A stretch of DNA of 64,000 nucleotides from Thiobacillus denitrificans (GTDB lineage Bacteria; Pseudomonadota; Gammaproteobacteria; Burkholderiales; Thiobacillaceae): assembly GCA_020723405.1 (NCBI GenBank), contig DYIY01000016.1:1-64000 (forward strand), written 5' to 3'. Positions 28,092 to 38,257 of the stretch are shown piece by piece. Every line of letters begins with the position of its first letter. Position 1 is the stretch's first letter. A program made the position numbers and the translations under genes. Under the pieces are notes generated by a model, which was not told the DNA's origin, did not search any database, and worked only from the letters and a program-made list of their open reading frames with translations.

Positions 28092-30199
28092 GCGCAAACA
28101 ACCTGCTGGTCGAACTGTTCGTCGAGGAACTCCCGCCCAAGGCCCTGAAGAAGCTGGGCGAGTCCTTTGCCGCCACCCTGGCGGAATCCCTGAAGACCCA
28201 GGGCCTGGTCGGCGGTGACAGCGTGGTGACCCCCTACGCTTCGCCGCGCCGCCTGGCCGCCCACCTGTCCGGCGTCGCCGAACGGGCCGCGGACAAGCCC
28301 GTATCCCAGAAGCTGATGCCCGTGGCCGTGGCTCTGGACGGTAACGGTCAGGCCACGCCCGCCCTGGTCAAGAAACTGGCGGCCCTGGGGCTCACCCCCG
28401 AGGTGGTTCCGCAACTCAAGCGGGCCCCGGACGGCAAGGCGGAGGCCCTGTTCTTCGATACCGTGGTGCCCGGCGCCACCCTGGCTGCCGGTCTGCAAAA
28501 GGCCCTGGACGAGGCCCTGGGCAAGCTGCCCATTCCCAAGGTCATGACCTATCAGCTCCAGGACGGCTGGAGCACGGTGAACTTCGTGCGGCCCGCCCAC
28601 GGCCTGGTGGCCCTCCACGGCGCGGCGGTGGTGCCGATCTCCGCCCTGGGCCTGGAGGCCGGCCGGCAGACCCAGGGCCATCGCTTCGAAGCGGCGAGCC
28701 CCACCGTGAGCCTGCGCAATGCCGACAGCTACGTGGAGCAGATGGTCGGCGAAGGTGCGGTGATCCCCGGTTTCGCCGAGCGGCGGGCCGAGATCGTCCG
28801 CCAGCTCCAGGCGGCGGCGAGCCAGGTGGGGGGCGGCGTCCGGCCCATCGAGGACGAGGCCCTGCTGGACGAGGTGACCGCCCTGGTGGAACGGCCCAAC
28901 GTGCTGCTCTGCCAGTTCGAGGAGGCCTTCCTGGAAGTGCCCCAGGAGTGCCTGATCCTCACCATGAAGGCCAACCAGAAGTATTTCCCCCTGCTGGACG
29001 AGTCCGGCCGCCTCACCCACCGGTTCCTCATCGTCTCCAACATCCGTCCCGCCGATCCCTCCGCCGTCATCGGCGGCAACGAGCGGGTGGTGCGGCCCCG
29101 CCTGGCCGACGCCAAGTTCTTCTTCGACCAGGATCGCAGGAAGCCCCTGGCCAGCCGGGTGGAGGGCCTGGAGCGGGTGGTCTATCACAACAAGCTGGGC
29201 AGCCAGGGCGCGCGCATCCGCCGCCTGGTGAAGCTGGCCGGCGCCATTGCCGGCAAGCTGGGGGCCGACCCGGCCCTGGCGGAACGGGCGGCCCTGCTGG
29301 CCAAGGCCGACCTCACCACCGACATGGTGGGCGAGTTCCCCGAGCTCCAGGGCATCATGGGCCTCTATTACGCCCTCCACGACGGTGAGGACGCCCGGGT
29401 GGCCCAGGCGGTGGCGGACCACTACAAGCCCCGCTTTGCCGGCGACGAGCTGGCGGCCGACAACATCGGCCTGAGCGTGGCCCTGGCCGAGCGGCTGGAC
29501 AGCCTGACCGGCATCTTCGGCATCGGCGCCATCCCCACCGGCGACAAGGACCCCTTCGCCCTGCGCCGGGCCGCCCTGGGGGTGCTGCGCATGCTCATGG
29601 AACGGGCCCTGCCCCTGGATCTGATGCAATTGCTGGAACTGGCCCGCAGCCAGTTTGACGCCGAACAGGTGTCCGCCAGCGTGGCGGTGGACGTGTTCCA
29701 GTTCATGCAGGACCGGTTGCGGGTCTATCTCAAGGACAACGGCCGGGCCCAGGACCAGGTGGAAGCGGTGGTGGCCCAGGCCCCCACCCGCATCGACCGG
29801 GTGCCGGCCCGCCTGGATGCCGTGGCGGCCTTCGTGGCCCTGCCCGAGGCGGAGACCCTGGCCGCCGCCAACAAACGCATCCAGAACATCCTGAAGAAGG
29901 CCGGCGTGGCGGTGACGGGGGAGGTGGACCCGGCCTTGTTCGCCGAGGATGCCGAGAAGGCCCTGCACCGGTCGGTGGCCGATCTGGCGCCCCGGGTGGA
30001 GAGCGATCTGGCCAACCTGGATTACGCCTCCGCCCTGAAACGCCAAGCCGCCCTCAAGGCCCCGGTGGACCGCTTTTTCGACGAAGTGATGGTCATGGCC
30101 GAAGAGCCTCTGGTGCGGGCCAACCGCCTGGCCCTGCTCCAGGCCCTCGGCCGCCTGATGAACAGCGTGGCGGATATTGCCCAATTGACGGCCAGGTAG
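28088..30199 (+). CDS. glyS: Glycine--tRNA ligase beta subunit
   Basis: This tRNA-binding subunit of GlyRS has 703 residues, the usual size. It begins [24 protein letters not shown]. It contains the HD-like central region with [24 protein letters not shown] and [26 protein letters not shown], and a C-terminal anticodon-binding DALR-type region. It is translationally coupled to glyQ. A diguanylate cyclase gene follows after 17 bases, where I would expect gmhB. Confidence 0.98.
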   Translation: MSANNLLVELFVEELPPKALKKLGESFAATLAESLKTQGLVGGDSVVTPYASPRRLAAHLSGVAERAADKPVSQKLMPVAVALDGNGQATPALVKKLAALGLTPEVVPQLKRAPDGKAEALFFDTVVPGATLAAGLQKALDEALGKLPIPKVMTYQLQDGWSTVNFVRPAHGLVALHGAAVVPISALGLEAGRQTQGHRFEAASPTVSLRNADSYVEQMVGEGAVIPGFAERRAEIVRQLQAAASQVGGGVRPIEDEALLDEVTALVERPNVLLCQFEEAFLEVPQECLILTMKANQKYFPLLDESGRLTHRFLIVSNIRPADPSAVIGGNERVVRPRLADAKFFFDQDRRKPLASRVEGLERVVYHNKLGSQGARIRRLVKLAGAIAGKLGADPALAERAALLAKADLTTDMVGEFPELQGIMGLYYALHDGEDARVAQAVADHYKPRFAGDELAADNIGLSVALAERLDSLTGIFGIGAIPTGDKDPFALRRAALGVLRMLMERALPLDLMQLLELARSQFDAEQVSASVAVDVFQFMQDRLRVYLKDNGRAQDQVEAVVAQAPTRIDRVPARLDAVAAFVALPEAETLAAANKRIQNILKKAGVAVTGEVDPALFAEDAEKALHRSVADLAPRVESDLANLDYASALKRQAALKAPVDRFFDEVMVMAEEPLVRANRLALLQALGRLMNSVADIAQLTAR

Positions 30200-30216
30200 G
30201 GGAGGAATTGCCGCAG

Positions 30217-31482
30217 ATGGAGGCCTACGGCGACTACCGCATTTCCCGGTTCACCGCCGAATTCGCGGAGACGGCGGTGGAATTGGCTTTCCGGGAGGCC
30301 ACCCACCAGTCCCGGGTGCGGGAAACCCGCCATGCCATCACCATCGCCGCCCTGTTCTATCTGGCCTTCGCCATCACCGACTATCTGGCGGTGGGGGGGG
30401 CCGAGGAATACCTGCTCATCTTCATCACCCGCCTGACCATCTGCGCCGCCGGCATCCTGGTGGCCATCACGGCGGGCCGGTGGTGGCGCCTCCTGATGGA
30501 CGGCATGACGCCCACTCTGGTGGAAGCACTGGCCCTGGCCGGCTTCCTCTCCATCACCCTGTTGCGCCCCTATGAATCCGGTTGGCACGGCATGAGCCTC
30601 ATGGTCATGCTGTTGGGGGTGTACGTATTCATCCCCAACCGGTTCCTGCTGGCCACGGCGGTGGCGGTCTTTTCCACCCTGGGTTTCATGTGGCTGCTGG
30701 TGGCCCATTTCCAGCCGCCGGCCAACTACGTGTTGACCCTGGGCCTGCTGCTGGCGGCCATCAACCTGTTCGGCATCCTCACCGCCCACCGCATCAGCCG
30801 GCTGACCCGGGAGGAATACCGGGACGCCCACATCCTGCGCCTGGCCAACGAGCACCTGTCCCGGGAGATCGAAATCCGCCAGCGTCTGGAAGCCGAACTG
30901 CGCGACCTGGCCCAGCGGGATCCCCTGACCGGCATCGCCAACCGCCGGCATTTCTTCGACCTGGCGGAAGAAGCCTTCGCCCGGGCCCGCGCCAAGGGCA
31001 GCCCTTTGTCCCTGCTCATTGCCGACATCGACTACTTCAAGCAGATCAACGACACCTACGGCCACATGCACGGGGACGAGGTGCTGAAGGTCCTGGTGCG
31101 GGTCTGCCGCCAGGCATTGGGGGAAGTGGACATGCTGGCCCGTCTGGGGGGCGAGGAGTTCGTCATGCTCCTGCCCGACACGGATCTGGCCACCGCCACG
31201 GCCCTGGCCGAGAACCTGCGCCACGAAGCCGAGAACACCCCGGTGCGGCTGCGGGACACGGTCATGCATTTCACCATCAGCCAGGGCGTGGCCCAATGGC
31301 AGGTCGGCGAGAGTCTGGCCGTATTCATGCGTCGGGCCGACGAAGCCCTCTACCTGGCCAAGTACAACGGCCGCAACCGTTGCGAGACCGCAGAGGAGGC
31401 AGCTCATTGGGGCACCCTTGAGCAGGGCCGCAGCGGGGACCAGAATACCCCCTCCGACAGAGCTGCCGCGGGAAGCCCATGA
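30217..31482 (+). CDS. Membrane-bound diguanylate cyclase (GGDEF)
   Basis: An N-terminal membrane module with about six hydrophobic helices (residues 35-195) leads through a coiled coil (HILRLANEHLSREIEIRQRLEAELRDLAQRDPLTGIANRR) into a GGDEF domain. The active-site motif is GGEEF at about residue 311, competent for c-di-GMP synthesis. The RxxD inhibitory site five residues earlier is absent (GEVD), so product inhibition at that site is unlikely. GGAGG lies 11 bases before the ATG at 30217; a TTG at 30208 is an alternative start. The stop overlaps the ATG of gmhB by four bases. Confidence 0.9.
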   Translation: MEAYGDYRISRFTAEFAETAVELAFREATHQSRVRETRHAITIAALFYLAFAITDYLAVGGAEEYLLIFITRLTICAAGILVAITAGRWWRLLMDGMTPTLVEALALAGFLSITLLRPYESGWHGMSLMVMLLGVYVFIPNRFLLATAVAVFSTLGFMWLLVAHFQPPANYVLTLGLLLAAINLFGILTAHRISRLTREEYRDAHILRLANEHLSREIEIRQRLEAELRDLAQRDPLTGIANRRHFFDLAEEAFARARAKGSPLSLLIADIDYFKQINDTYGHMHGDEVLKVLVRVCRQALGEVDMLARLGGEEFVMLLPDTDLATATALAENLRHEAENTPVRLRDTVMHFTISQGVAQWQVGESLAVFMRRADEALYLAKYNGRNRCETAEEAAHWGTLEQGRSGDQNTPSDRAAAGSP

Positions 31483-32021
31483 AGCTGGTCATCCTGGACC
31501 GGGACGGGGTCATCAACTTCGACTCGGACCAATACATCAAGAGTCCCCAGGAGTGGAATCCCATCCCGGGCAGCCTGGAGGCCATCGCCAGCCTCACCCA
31601 GTCGGGCTACCGGGTGGTGGTGGCCTCCAACCAGTCAGGCGTGGGGCGGGGCCTGTTCGACATGGCCACCCTCAACGCCATCCATGCCAAGATGCACAAG
31701 CTGGTGGCCCAGGCTGGCGGCCGCATCGACGCGGTGTTCTTCTGCCCCCACCCGGCCGATTCCCGCTGCCAGTGCCGCAAACCCAAGCCGGGCCTGTTCC
31801 ATGAAATCGCCCACCGCATGCATGTGGACCTGGCCGGCGTGCCCGCCGTGGGGGATGCCCTGCGGGACGTCCAGGCCGCCTTGTCCGTGGGAGCCCGGCC
31901 CATCCTGGTGAAGACGGGCAAAGGGCGGCTCACCCTCGAAGGCGGCGAATTGCCGGAAGGCGTGACCATCTGCGAAGACCTCAGGGAAGCCGCCAACATC
32001 CTCATCTCCGAAATGGAATGA
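31479..32021 (+). CDS. gmhB: D-glycero-beta-D-manno-heptose-1,7-bisphosphate 7-phosphatase
   Basis: This HAD-family phosphatase acts in ADP-heptose synthesis for lipopolysaccharide inner core. The N-terminal DxD motif is VILDRDGVINFD, motif II is VVASNQSGVGRG, and the GmhB-specific zinc loop is FFCPHPADSRCQCRKPKPG. Motif IV is VGDALRDVQAALSVGA. At 180 residues the length is normal. It is coupled by ATGA overlaps to the cyclase upstream and plsC downstream. Confidence 0.95.
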   Translation: MKLVILDRDGVINFDSDQYIKSPQEWNPIPGSLEAIASLTQSGYRVVVASNQSGVGRGLFDMATLNAIHAKMHKLVAQAGGRIDAVFFCPHPADSRCQCRKPKPGLFHEIAHRMHVDLAGVPAVGDALRDVQAALSVGARPILVKTGKGRLTLEGGELPEGVTICEDLREAANILISEME

Positions 32022-32734
32022 CTCATCCACCCATGCTTTTCCTGCGTTCCCTGCTGTTCTTTCTGCTCAAGACCGTCCTCACCATTCCCTTCGGCCTGCT
32101 GGCCCTGTTCCTTTTCGTCCTTCCCCCTCTTGCCCGCTACCGGGCCATCGCCCAATGGGGGCGCATGGTCATGTGGCTGGCCCGGGTGGTGGTGGGCATC
32201 CGCTACCAGGTGGAGGGTCTGGAAAACCTGCCCAGGGACCCCTGCGTGGTGTTGGCCAAGCACCAGTCGGCCTGGGAGACCATCGCCTTCCAGAGCATCT
32301 TTCCACCCCTTTCCTTCGTGCTGAAGAAGAACCTCCTGCGCATTCCCTTCTTCGGCTGGGGACTGGCCCTTTTCAGCCCCATCGCCATCGACCGGGGCGC
32401 CGGCCGAGAGGCCATGAAGCAGATCGAACAACAGGGCAAGGCCCGCCTGGCGGGCGGCTTCTGGGTGCTGGTGTTCCCCGAGGGCACCCGGGTGGCGCCA
32501 GGCGAGAAGGGCAACTACCAGATCGGCGGTCCCTGGCTGGCTTCCAAGGCCGGCGTGCCGGTGTTGCCGGTGGCCCACAACGCCGGGCGTTTGTGGCCCA
32601 AGAACGCCTTCGTCAAGCGGCCCGGCCTCATCACCGTGGTCATCGGCCCGCCTATCCCCACCCTGGGGCGCAAGCCTACCCAGGTGCTGGCGGACACCGA
32701 AAGTTGGATCGAAAACACCATGGCCAGGCTTTAG
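32018..32734 (+). CDS. plsC: 1-acyl-sn-glycerol-3-phosphate acyltransferase
   Basis: Makes phosphatidic acid from lysophosphatidic acid at the inner membrane. A strong N-terminal hydrophobic helix covers residues 8-38. The catalytic block is AKHQSAWET, that is H-x4-E in place of the commoner H-x4-D; I recall this form from betaproteobacterial homologues. The glycerophosphate-binding block is VFPEGTR. Length is 238 residues, starting at the ATG that overlaps the gmhB stop; a second ATG five codons later is possible. Confidence 0.93.
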   Translation: MTHPPMLFLRSLLFFLLKTVLTIPFGLLALFLFVLPPLARYRAIAQWGRMVMWLARVVVGIRYQVEGLENLPRDPCVVLAKHQSAWETIAFQSIFPPLSFVLKKNLLRIPFFGWGLALFSPIAIDRGAGREAMKQIEQQGKARLAGGFWVLVFPEGTRVAPGEKGNYQIGGPWLASKAGVPVLPVAHNAGRLWPKNAFVKRPGLITVVIGPPIPTLGRKPTQVLADTESWIENTMARL

Positions 32735-32778
32735 CGACGGCGCCGGCAGGCGTAAGATGCCCACAGGAGCCTGAAGTC

Positions 32779-33558
32779 GTGAATAACGCCCCGCCTGCCC
32801 CCCGGCCTTCCCCTTTTTCCCCCTTCCGCCGAACGAGTCCCTGGCCCGCCCGCCTGGACCTGCTGCAGAGCGGCAGCGGCCTGTTCCTGGGCCTGTTCAT
32901 GTGGGCCCACATGGGCTTCGTCTCCACCATCCTCATCAGCCCTGATGCCTTCTGGACCGTGGCCCGCTTCTTCGAGGGCTACTTCATCTTCGGCCGGCCC
33001 TATCCGGGCCTGGTCTCCCTGGTGGTGGCCCTGGTGTTTGCCGTCCTGGTGCTGCACGCCTTCCTGGCCCTGCGCAAGTTCCCCGGCGACTGGACCCAGT
33101 ACACGGTGTTCTGGCGCCATGCCGGCCGCCTGGGCCACGGCGACACCCGGCTCTGGCTGCTCCAGGTGGCCACCGGTTTCGCCATGTTCTTCCTGGCCCC
33201 GGTGCACCTCTACCAGATGCTGGTCCACCCGGAACTGATCGGCCCCTGGGAATCCGCCGACCGGGTATGGAGCGGCGGCTTCTGGCCCCTCTACCTGGTG
33301 CTGCTGCTGGCCGTGGAACTGCACGGCGGCGTGGGCCTGTACCGGCTGGCGGTGAAATGGATCGGCTTCCGGGACCCGGCCTCGGCCCGGCGCCGCCTGC
33401 TGTTCCTCAAGTGGGGCATGACGGTCTTCTTCCTGGTGCTGGGCCTCTTCTCCCTGGCCGCCTACGTGAAGCTGGGCATGGACCACGCCGATCAGGCCGG
33501 CGAGCGTTATCGGCCGGTGGGTGTGTGGAACGCCCCGGTCCAGGAGACCCGGACTTGA
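32779..33558 (+). CDS. frdC: Fumarate reductase di-haem cytochrome b subunit (Wolinella type)
   Basis: This is the membrane anchor that oxidises quinol. From the GTG at 32779 it has 259 residues and five hydrophobic helices. His44 (MWAHMG), His93 (VLHAF), His143 (PVHLYQ) and His182 (ELHGG) sit at the numbers I recall for the four haem ligands of W. succinogenes FrdC. Glu66 (RFFEGYF) and Glu180 (AVELH), which in that enzyme serve menaquinol oxidation and the E-pathway for protons, are also at the same numbers. AGGAG lies about ten bases before the GTG. Its stop overlaps the TTG start of frdA. Confidence 0.95.
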   Translation: MNNAPPAPRPSPFSPFRRTSPWPARLDLLQSGSGLFLGLFMWAHMGFVSTILISPDAFWTVARFFEGYFIFGRPYPGLVSLVVALVFAVLVLHAFLALRKFPGDWTQYTVFWRHAGRLGHGDTRLWLLQVATGFAMFFLAPVHLYQMLVHPELIGPWESADRVWSGGFWPLYLVLLLAVELHGGVGLYRLAVKWIGFRDPASARRRLLFLKWGMTVFFLVLGLFSLAAYVKLGMDHADQAGERYRPVGVWNAPVQETRT

Positions 33559-35528
33559 AGATCCAGCAGACCGACGTGCTGGTCATCGGCGGCGGCCTGG
33601 CCGGCCAGCGCACCGCCGTGGCCACCCGGCGCCGGGGCCTGGACACGGTGATCCTCTCCCTGGTGCCGGCCAAGCGTTCCCACTCCGTGGCCGCCCAGGG
33701 GGGCATGCAGGCCAGCCTGGGCAACTGTGCCAAGGGGGCGGGGGACAACGAGGACGTGCATTTCGAGGACACGGTGCGGGGCTCCGACTGGGGCTGCGAC
33801 CAGATCGTGGCGCGCATGTTCTGCCACATGGCCCCCAAGGCCGTGCGGGAACTGGCCGCCTGGGGCGTGGCCTGGAACCGGGTGGCCAAGGGGGACCGGG
33901 AAGTGGTCATCAACGGCCAGAAGGTGGTGATCAGCGAAGCCGACGCCGCCCACGGCCTCATCACCGCCCGGGACTTCGGCGGCACCAAGAAATGGCGCAC
34001 CTGCCACACCTCCGACGGCACCGGCCACGCCATGCTCTACGCCGTGTCCGACCGGGTCATCGGTGAGGGCATTCCGGTGCTGGAGCGCCAGGAGGCCCTG
34101 GCCCTGATCCACGACGGCGAGCGCTGCCACGGCGCGGTAGTGCGGGACCTGATCACGGGGGAACTGTCCGTGTTCCTGGCCCGGGCCACGGTGGTGGCCA
34201 CCGGCGGCTACGGGCGCCTGTGGGGCGTGTCCACCAACGCCCTCATCAACGAAGGCATGGGCGCAGCCCTGGCCCTGGAAACCGGCGTGGCCCGCCTGGC
34301 CAACATGGAAGCCGTGCAGTTTCATCCCACCGCCATCGTCCCCGCCGGCATCCTGGTCACTGAAGGCTGCCGGGGCGACGGGGGCCTCCTGCTGGACGCC
34401 GACGGCCATCGCTTCATGCCCGACTACGAGCCGGACAAGAAGGAACTGGCCTCCCGGGACGTGGTGTCCCGGCGCATGGCCGAGCACATGCGCAAGGGCA
34501 AGGGGGTCAGGTCCCCCTACGGCGACCACCTGTGGCTGGACATCACCGGCCTGGGCGCCGCCCACATCGACAGGAACCTGCGGGAAGTAAAGGACATCTG
34601 CCAATACTTCCTGGGCATCGACCCGGCCCGCCAGCCCATTCCCGTGCGGCCCACCCAGCACTATTCCATGGGCGGCATCCGCACCGACTACCGGGGCCAG
34701 TCCCCCTGGCTGGCGGGGCTGTTCGCCTGCGGCGAAGCGGCCTGCTGGGACCTGCACGGCTTCAACCGCCTGGGCGGCAACTCGGTGGCGGAAACCGTGG
34801 TGGCCGGCATGCTCATCGGCGAATACGTGGCCGATTTCTGCGCCTCGCCGGAAGGGGACCTGAACTTCTCCACCGCCCTGGCCCGGGAATGCCTGGAACG
34901 GGAGCAGGCCAGCCTGGCCGCCATGGCCGCCGGCCGGGGCGGGGAGGATGGCGTGGCCATCCGCCGGCGCATGGAGGCCATCCTCACCGACAGCGTGGGC
35001 CTGTTCCGCAACGGCCCGGCCCTGGAATCCGCCGTGGCGGAACTGGCCGACCTGTACCGGCGCAGCCAGCGCCTGGCCATGGCCAACCACGGCCTGGACG
35101 CCAACCCGCAACTGGTCCAGGCCTACCGCCTGCCGCGCATGCTCAAGCTGGCCCTCACCGTGGCCATGGGGGCCCTGGCCCGCACCGAGAGCCGGGGCGC
35201 CCACTTCCGCGAAGACTTCCCGGCCCGCAACGACCGGGACTGGCTCAACCGCAGCCTGGCCTGCTGGCGGGGCGGGGAAGACCTGCCCCGCCTGGACCAC
35301 GAGGTGCTGGACGTGATGTTCATGGAACTGCCCCCCGGATTCCGGGGTTACGGCGAGCGCAACATCATCGACCATCCCCATACCGCCCTGCGCCAGGCCG
35401 ACGTGGACGATTTCCGCGAGGGCGAGACGGACCGGCACAAGCGCCAGACCCACATGATGGCCTTCAAGCAGTATCTGCCAGTGCAGTACCGGGGCCGGAA
35501 TGAGCGGCTGGATGAGCGGTTTTCGTAG
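33555..35528 (+). CDS. frdA: Fumarate reductase flavoprotein subunit
   Basis: This is the catalytic subunit reducing fumarate to succinate. Residues 8-20 form the FAD fold ([14 protein letters not shown]), and the covalent FAD-binding histidine is His43 in [12 protein letters not shown], as in Wolinella. Active-site segments are [20 protein letters not shown], the capping-domain region SRDVVSRRM and [16 protein letters not shown]. At 657 residues it is one longer than the Wolinella protein as I recall it. The start is TTG at 33555, with AGGAG eight bases upstream, overlapping the frdC stop as TTGA. Confidence 0.96.
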   Translation: MKIQQTDVLVIGGGLAGQRTAVATRRRGLDTVILSLVPAKRSHSVAAQGGMQASLGNCAKGAGDNEDVHFEDTVRGSDWGCDQIVARMFCHMAPKAVRELAAWGVAWNRVAKGDREVVINGQKVVISEADAAHGLITARDFGGTKKWRTCHTSDGTGHAMLYAVSDRVIGEGIPVLERQEALALIHDGERCHGAVVRDLITGELSVFLARATVVATGGYGRLWGVSTNALINEGMGAALALETGVARLANMEAVQFHPTAIVPAGILVTEGCRGDGGLLLDADGHRFMPDYEPDKKELASRDVVSRRMAEHMRKGKGVRSPYGDHLWLDITGLGAAHIDRNLREVKDICQYFLGIDPARQPIPVRPTQHYSMGGIRTDYRGQSPWLAGLFACGEAACWDLHGFNRLGGNSVAETVVAGMLIGEYVADFCASPEGDLNFSTALARECLEREQASLAAMAAGRGGEDGVAIRRRMEAILTDSVGLFRNGPALESAVAELADLYRRSQRLAMANHGLDANPQLVQAYRLPRMLKLALTVAMGALARTESRGAHFREDFPARNDRDWLNRSLACWRGGEDLPRLDHEVLDVMFMELPPGFRGYGERNIIDHPHTALRQADVDDFREGETDRHKRQTHMMAFKQYLPVQYRGRNERLDERFS

Positions 35529-35545
35529 GGATGAGGGATGAGGGA

Positions 35546-36265
35546 ATGGGGCGGCGGCTGACCTTGACGGTGTTCCGGCACAACCCGAGGGAGGCTTCGT
35601 CCCGGCCGGGAACCCGTGACTACGTGCTGGACGAGACGCCGGGCATGACCCTGTTCGTGGCCCTGGGCCGCATCCGCGACGAGCAGGACCCGGGGCTCAA
35701 TTTCGATTTCGTCTGCCGGGCCGGGGTGTGCGGTTCCTGCGCCATGCTCATCAACGGCCGGCCCGGGCTGGCCTGTCGCACCCTGACCGCTGCACTGCCG
35801 GAGCGGATCAGCCTGTTTCCCCTGCCGGGTTTCGAGCTGATCGGCGACCTGTCGGTGAACACCGGCAAGTGGATGCGGGCCATGAGCGAACGGCTGCGGG
35901 CCTGGCTCCACGATGCCGGGGACGCGGACCCGGACCGGCTGGAAGCGCCCATGGAGCCGGCCACCGCCGAAGCCATCTACGAACTGGAACGCTGCATCGA
36001 GTGCGGCTGCTGCGTGGCCGGCTGCGGCACGGCCCAGATGCGCCCGGATTTCGTCGGGGCCGTGGGCCTGAACAAGATCGCCCGCTTCCACCTGGACCCC
36101 AGGGACGTCCGCAGCGACGCCGATTTCTACGAGGTGGTGGGTGACGACAGCGGCGTGTTCGGCTGCATGAGCCTGCTGGGCTGCCAGGACGTGTGCCCCA
36201 AGGGCCTGTCCCTGCAAACCCAGATCGCCTGGCTGCGCCGGACCCTGGCCCGGCAGGGCTGGTGA
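35546..36265 (+). CDS. frdB: Fumarate reductase iron-sulfur subunit
   Basis: Carries the three Fe-S centres between FAD and haem. The [2Fe-2S] ligands lie in CRAGVCGSCAMLINGRPGLAC. The later clusters are in RCIECGCCVAGCGTAQM and FGCMSLLGCQDVCPKGL. ATGs at 35531 and 35546 are in frame; I chose 35546 because the protein then starts MGRRLTLTVF, aligning with MGRMLTIRVF of Wolinella FrdB as I recall it, and has 239 residues. The stop overlaps the next gene's GTG by four bases. Confidence 0.95.
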   Translation: MGRRLTLTVFRHNPREASSRPGTRDYVLDETPGMTLFVALGRIRDEQDPGLNFDFVCRAGVCGSCAMLINGRPGLACRTLTAALPERISLFPLPGFELIGDLSVNTGKWMRAMSERLRAWLHDAGDADPDRLEAPMEPATAEAIYELERCIECGCCVAGCGTAQMRPDFVGAVGLNKIARFHLDPRDVRSDADFYEVVGDDSGVFGCMSLLGCQDVCPKGLSLQTQIAWLRRTLARQGW

Positions 36266-37008
36266 GACGGCTGGTGCGACGCCGGGCCCCGGTGGTCCGG
36301 CGGGAGGAAAGCCTTCCCTTGGGCCGGGTGCTGGCCGGCCTGGAAGGTGACATCCTGGTGAAGCGCAGTTCCGCCCGGCGTACCCTGGCCCTGCGGGTGG
36401 CGGAGGGGGGGCAAGCCATCGTCAACGCGCCCCTGCAACTTCCCCTGGCCCGGGTGGAAGCCTTCCTGGCCCTGCACCGTGCCTGGCTGGCCGAACACCT
36501 GGGGCGCAGCCAACGCCAGGCCCGCAGCTTCGCCTGGGAAGACGGCGCCCGGCTACCCTGGCAGGGCGGACATCTGACCCTGGTACTGGAACCCGGAAGC
36601 GGGCGGCCCGAAGTGCGCCTGGAAGGTGACCGGCTCCATTGCGCCGGACCCCTGGAGACCCTGGCCGCCCGGGTGGTGCACTGGTATCGGCGCCAAGCCA
36701 GGGCCTGGCTGGCCGGGCGGTTGGCCCACCAGGCCACCCTGGCGGGCCGGCCCCTGCCGCCCTTACGCCTGTCGGACGCCCGGACCCGTTGGGGCAGCCT
36801 GTCGCCCAGCGGCGTGGTGAGCCTGAACTGGCGGTTGCTGAAAGTGGCGCCGGCCCTGGCGGACTATGTGATCTGCCACGAACTGGCCCATTTCCGCCAG
36901 CGCAACCATTCTCCCGCCTTCTGGGCCGAAGTCGCCCGGCTCTACCCGGATTGGCGGGAAGCCCGGCGCAGGCTCAGGGAGCAGGGTGCCGGGTGCTTCC
37001 TGTTTTGA
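36262..37008 (+). CDS. YgjP-like (DUF45) metal-dependent hydrolase
   Basis: A 248-residue protein with the zinc-peptidase motif [18 protein letters not shown] near the C-terminus and the family segment [36 protein letters not shown] just before it. The GTG start overlaps the frdB stop (GTGA), so it is co-transcribed with frdCAB, though no functional link is known. The N-terminal 25 residues are arginine-rich. The substrate is unknown; the homologue YgjP is also uncharacterised as far as I know. Confidence 0.88.
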   Translation: MRRLVRRRAPVVRREESLPLGRVLAGLEGDILVKRSSARRTLALRVAEGGQAIVNAPLQLPLARVEAFLALHRAWLAEHLGRSQRQARSFAWEDGARLPWQGGHLTLVLEPGSGRPEVRLEGDRLHCAGPLETLAARVVHWYRRQARAWLAGRLAHQATLAGRPLPPLRLSDARTRWGSLSPSGVVSLNWRLLKVAPALADYVICHELAHFRQRNHSPAFWAEVARLYPDWREARRRLREQGAGCFLF

Positions 37009-37117
37009 CCATTTTCCGTGTAGGGCTCCTCTGACGGACAGGGCGCCATGTTGCCATTACATTACGGACCGTTGTGTCCGCGATTCCCCCCACGCCCCAG
37101 CCCAGGAGATCCCACCG

Positions 37118-38221
37118 ATGTTTTTCGCGCGCAGGGAAGAACAACAGCAACTGCAAGCCCGCATCAACCGTCTGGAAACCGACCTGGAGCAGTTGCGCCG
37201 GGAACGGGAAACCCTGGAGGCCGCCGCCGCCAGGGCCACGGAGGAAGCCCGCTGCCAATCCGGCGAAGTGGCCCGCCTGCGTGCCCTGGTGGGCAACTTC
37301 CAGGTGTTCGGCGACTCCCTGATCCAGGTGCAGTCGGGCTTTGCCACCCTGGCCACCGCCATGCAGGACGGCAAGGCCAAGGCCGTGAATGCCAAATCCG
37401 TATCGGCCGCCAGCCGGCAGGCCATGGAACGGATTTCCGGCAATCTCGAAGATCTGGTCCGGGGCTCCAACAGCGCCTCCGATCAGGTGGAGCGGCTCGA
37501 TGGCCGGGCCCAGGAAATCAGCCTGATCGTGCAGCTCATCAAGGACATCGCCGATCAGACCAACCTGCTGGCCTTGAACGCCGCCATCGAGGCTGCCCGG
37601 GCGGGTGAACAGGGGCGGGGATTCGCAGTGGTGGCCGACGAGGTCCGCAAACTGGCCGAACGCACCGCCAATGCCACCGGCGAGATCACCACCCTGGTGG
37701 GACGCATCCGGGAGGACAGCGGCAACAGCCGGGCCCAGATGGAAGCCCTGGCGGGCCACGCCCAGGATTTCAGCCAGGATGGCAAGGCCTCCGCCCAGGC
37801 CATGGGCGATCTGCTGGATCTGGCTTCGGGCATGGAGCGCACCGTGTCCGCATCCAGCCTGCGCAGTTTCTGCGAGTTGGCCAAGATCGACCACCTGATC
37901 TTCAAATTCCGTGTCTATCAGGTGTTGCTGGGGCTTTCCCAGGAAAAGGAGGAGCAGTTCAGTGACCATGCCCATTGTCGGCTGGGCAAGTGGTACTACC
38001 AGGGGGACGGCCAGGCTTATTTCTCCAGTCTGCCCGGCTTCCGGAACCTGGAAGCTCCCCACAAGGAAGTGCACGACTCCGCCCACGGGGCCCTGGCGGC
38101 CCACCGCCAGGGGGACGGCCAGGCCACCCTGGCCTGGGTGGCGCGCATGGAGACCTCCAGTCTCAGGGTGCTGGAAGCCCTGGAAGGATTGGCGGTGAGC
38201 GGTGCCGCGCTGTTCAACTGA
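37118..38221 (+). CDS. Soluble chemoreceptor with C-terminal zinc-binding (CZB) domain
   Basis: This 367-residue protein has no membrane segment. Residues 5-60 are coiled coil. The methyl-accepting signalling hairpin is centred on [43 protein letters not shown]. The last 120 residues form a CZB domain: [27 protein letters not shown] and HKEVHDSAH supply the His/Cys zinc ligands. In other bacteria CZB receptors sense zinc or hypochlorite. AGGAG precedes the ATG by nine bases. It converges with the large leftward signalling operon, whose CheA/CheW it may use. Confidence 0.92.
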   Translation: MFFARREEQQQLQARINRLETDLEQLRRERETLEAAAARATEEARCQSGEVARLRALVGNFQVFGDSLIQVQSGFATLATAMQDGKAKAVNAKSVSAASRQAMERISGNLEDLVRGSNSASDQVERLDGRAQEISLIVQLIKDIADQTNLLALNAAIEAARAGEQGRGFAVVADEVRKLAERTANATGEITTLVGRIREDSGNSRAQMEALAGHAQDFSQDGKASAQAMGDLLDLASGMERTVSASSLRSFCELAKIDHLIFKFRVYQVLLGLSQEKEEQFSDHAHCRLGKWYYQGDGQAYFSSLPGFRNLEAPHKEVHDSAHGALAAHRQGDGQATLAWVARMETSSLRVLEALEGLAVSGAALFN

Positions 38222-38257
38222 ACGGTGAACACCGTCAGCGGGCCGGCCCGGCCCGCT
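38222..38257. terminator. Two hairpins between convergent signalling genes
   Basis: ACGGTG-AA-CACCGT (38222-38235) lies directly after the chemoreceptor stop. A perfect nine-base stem AGCGGGCCG / CGGCCCGCT (38237-38257) overlaps the end of the leftward gene. There is no clear T tract, so termination is plausible but not certain. Confidence 0.4.
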
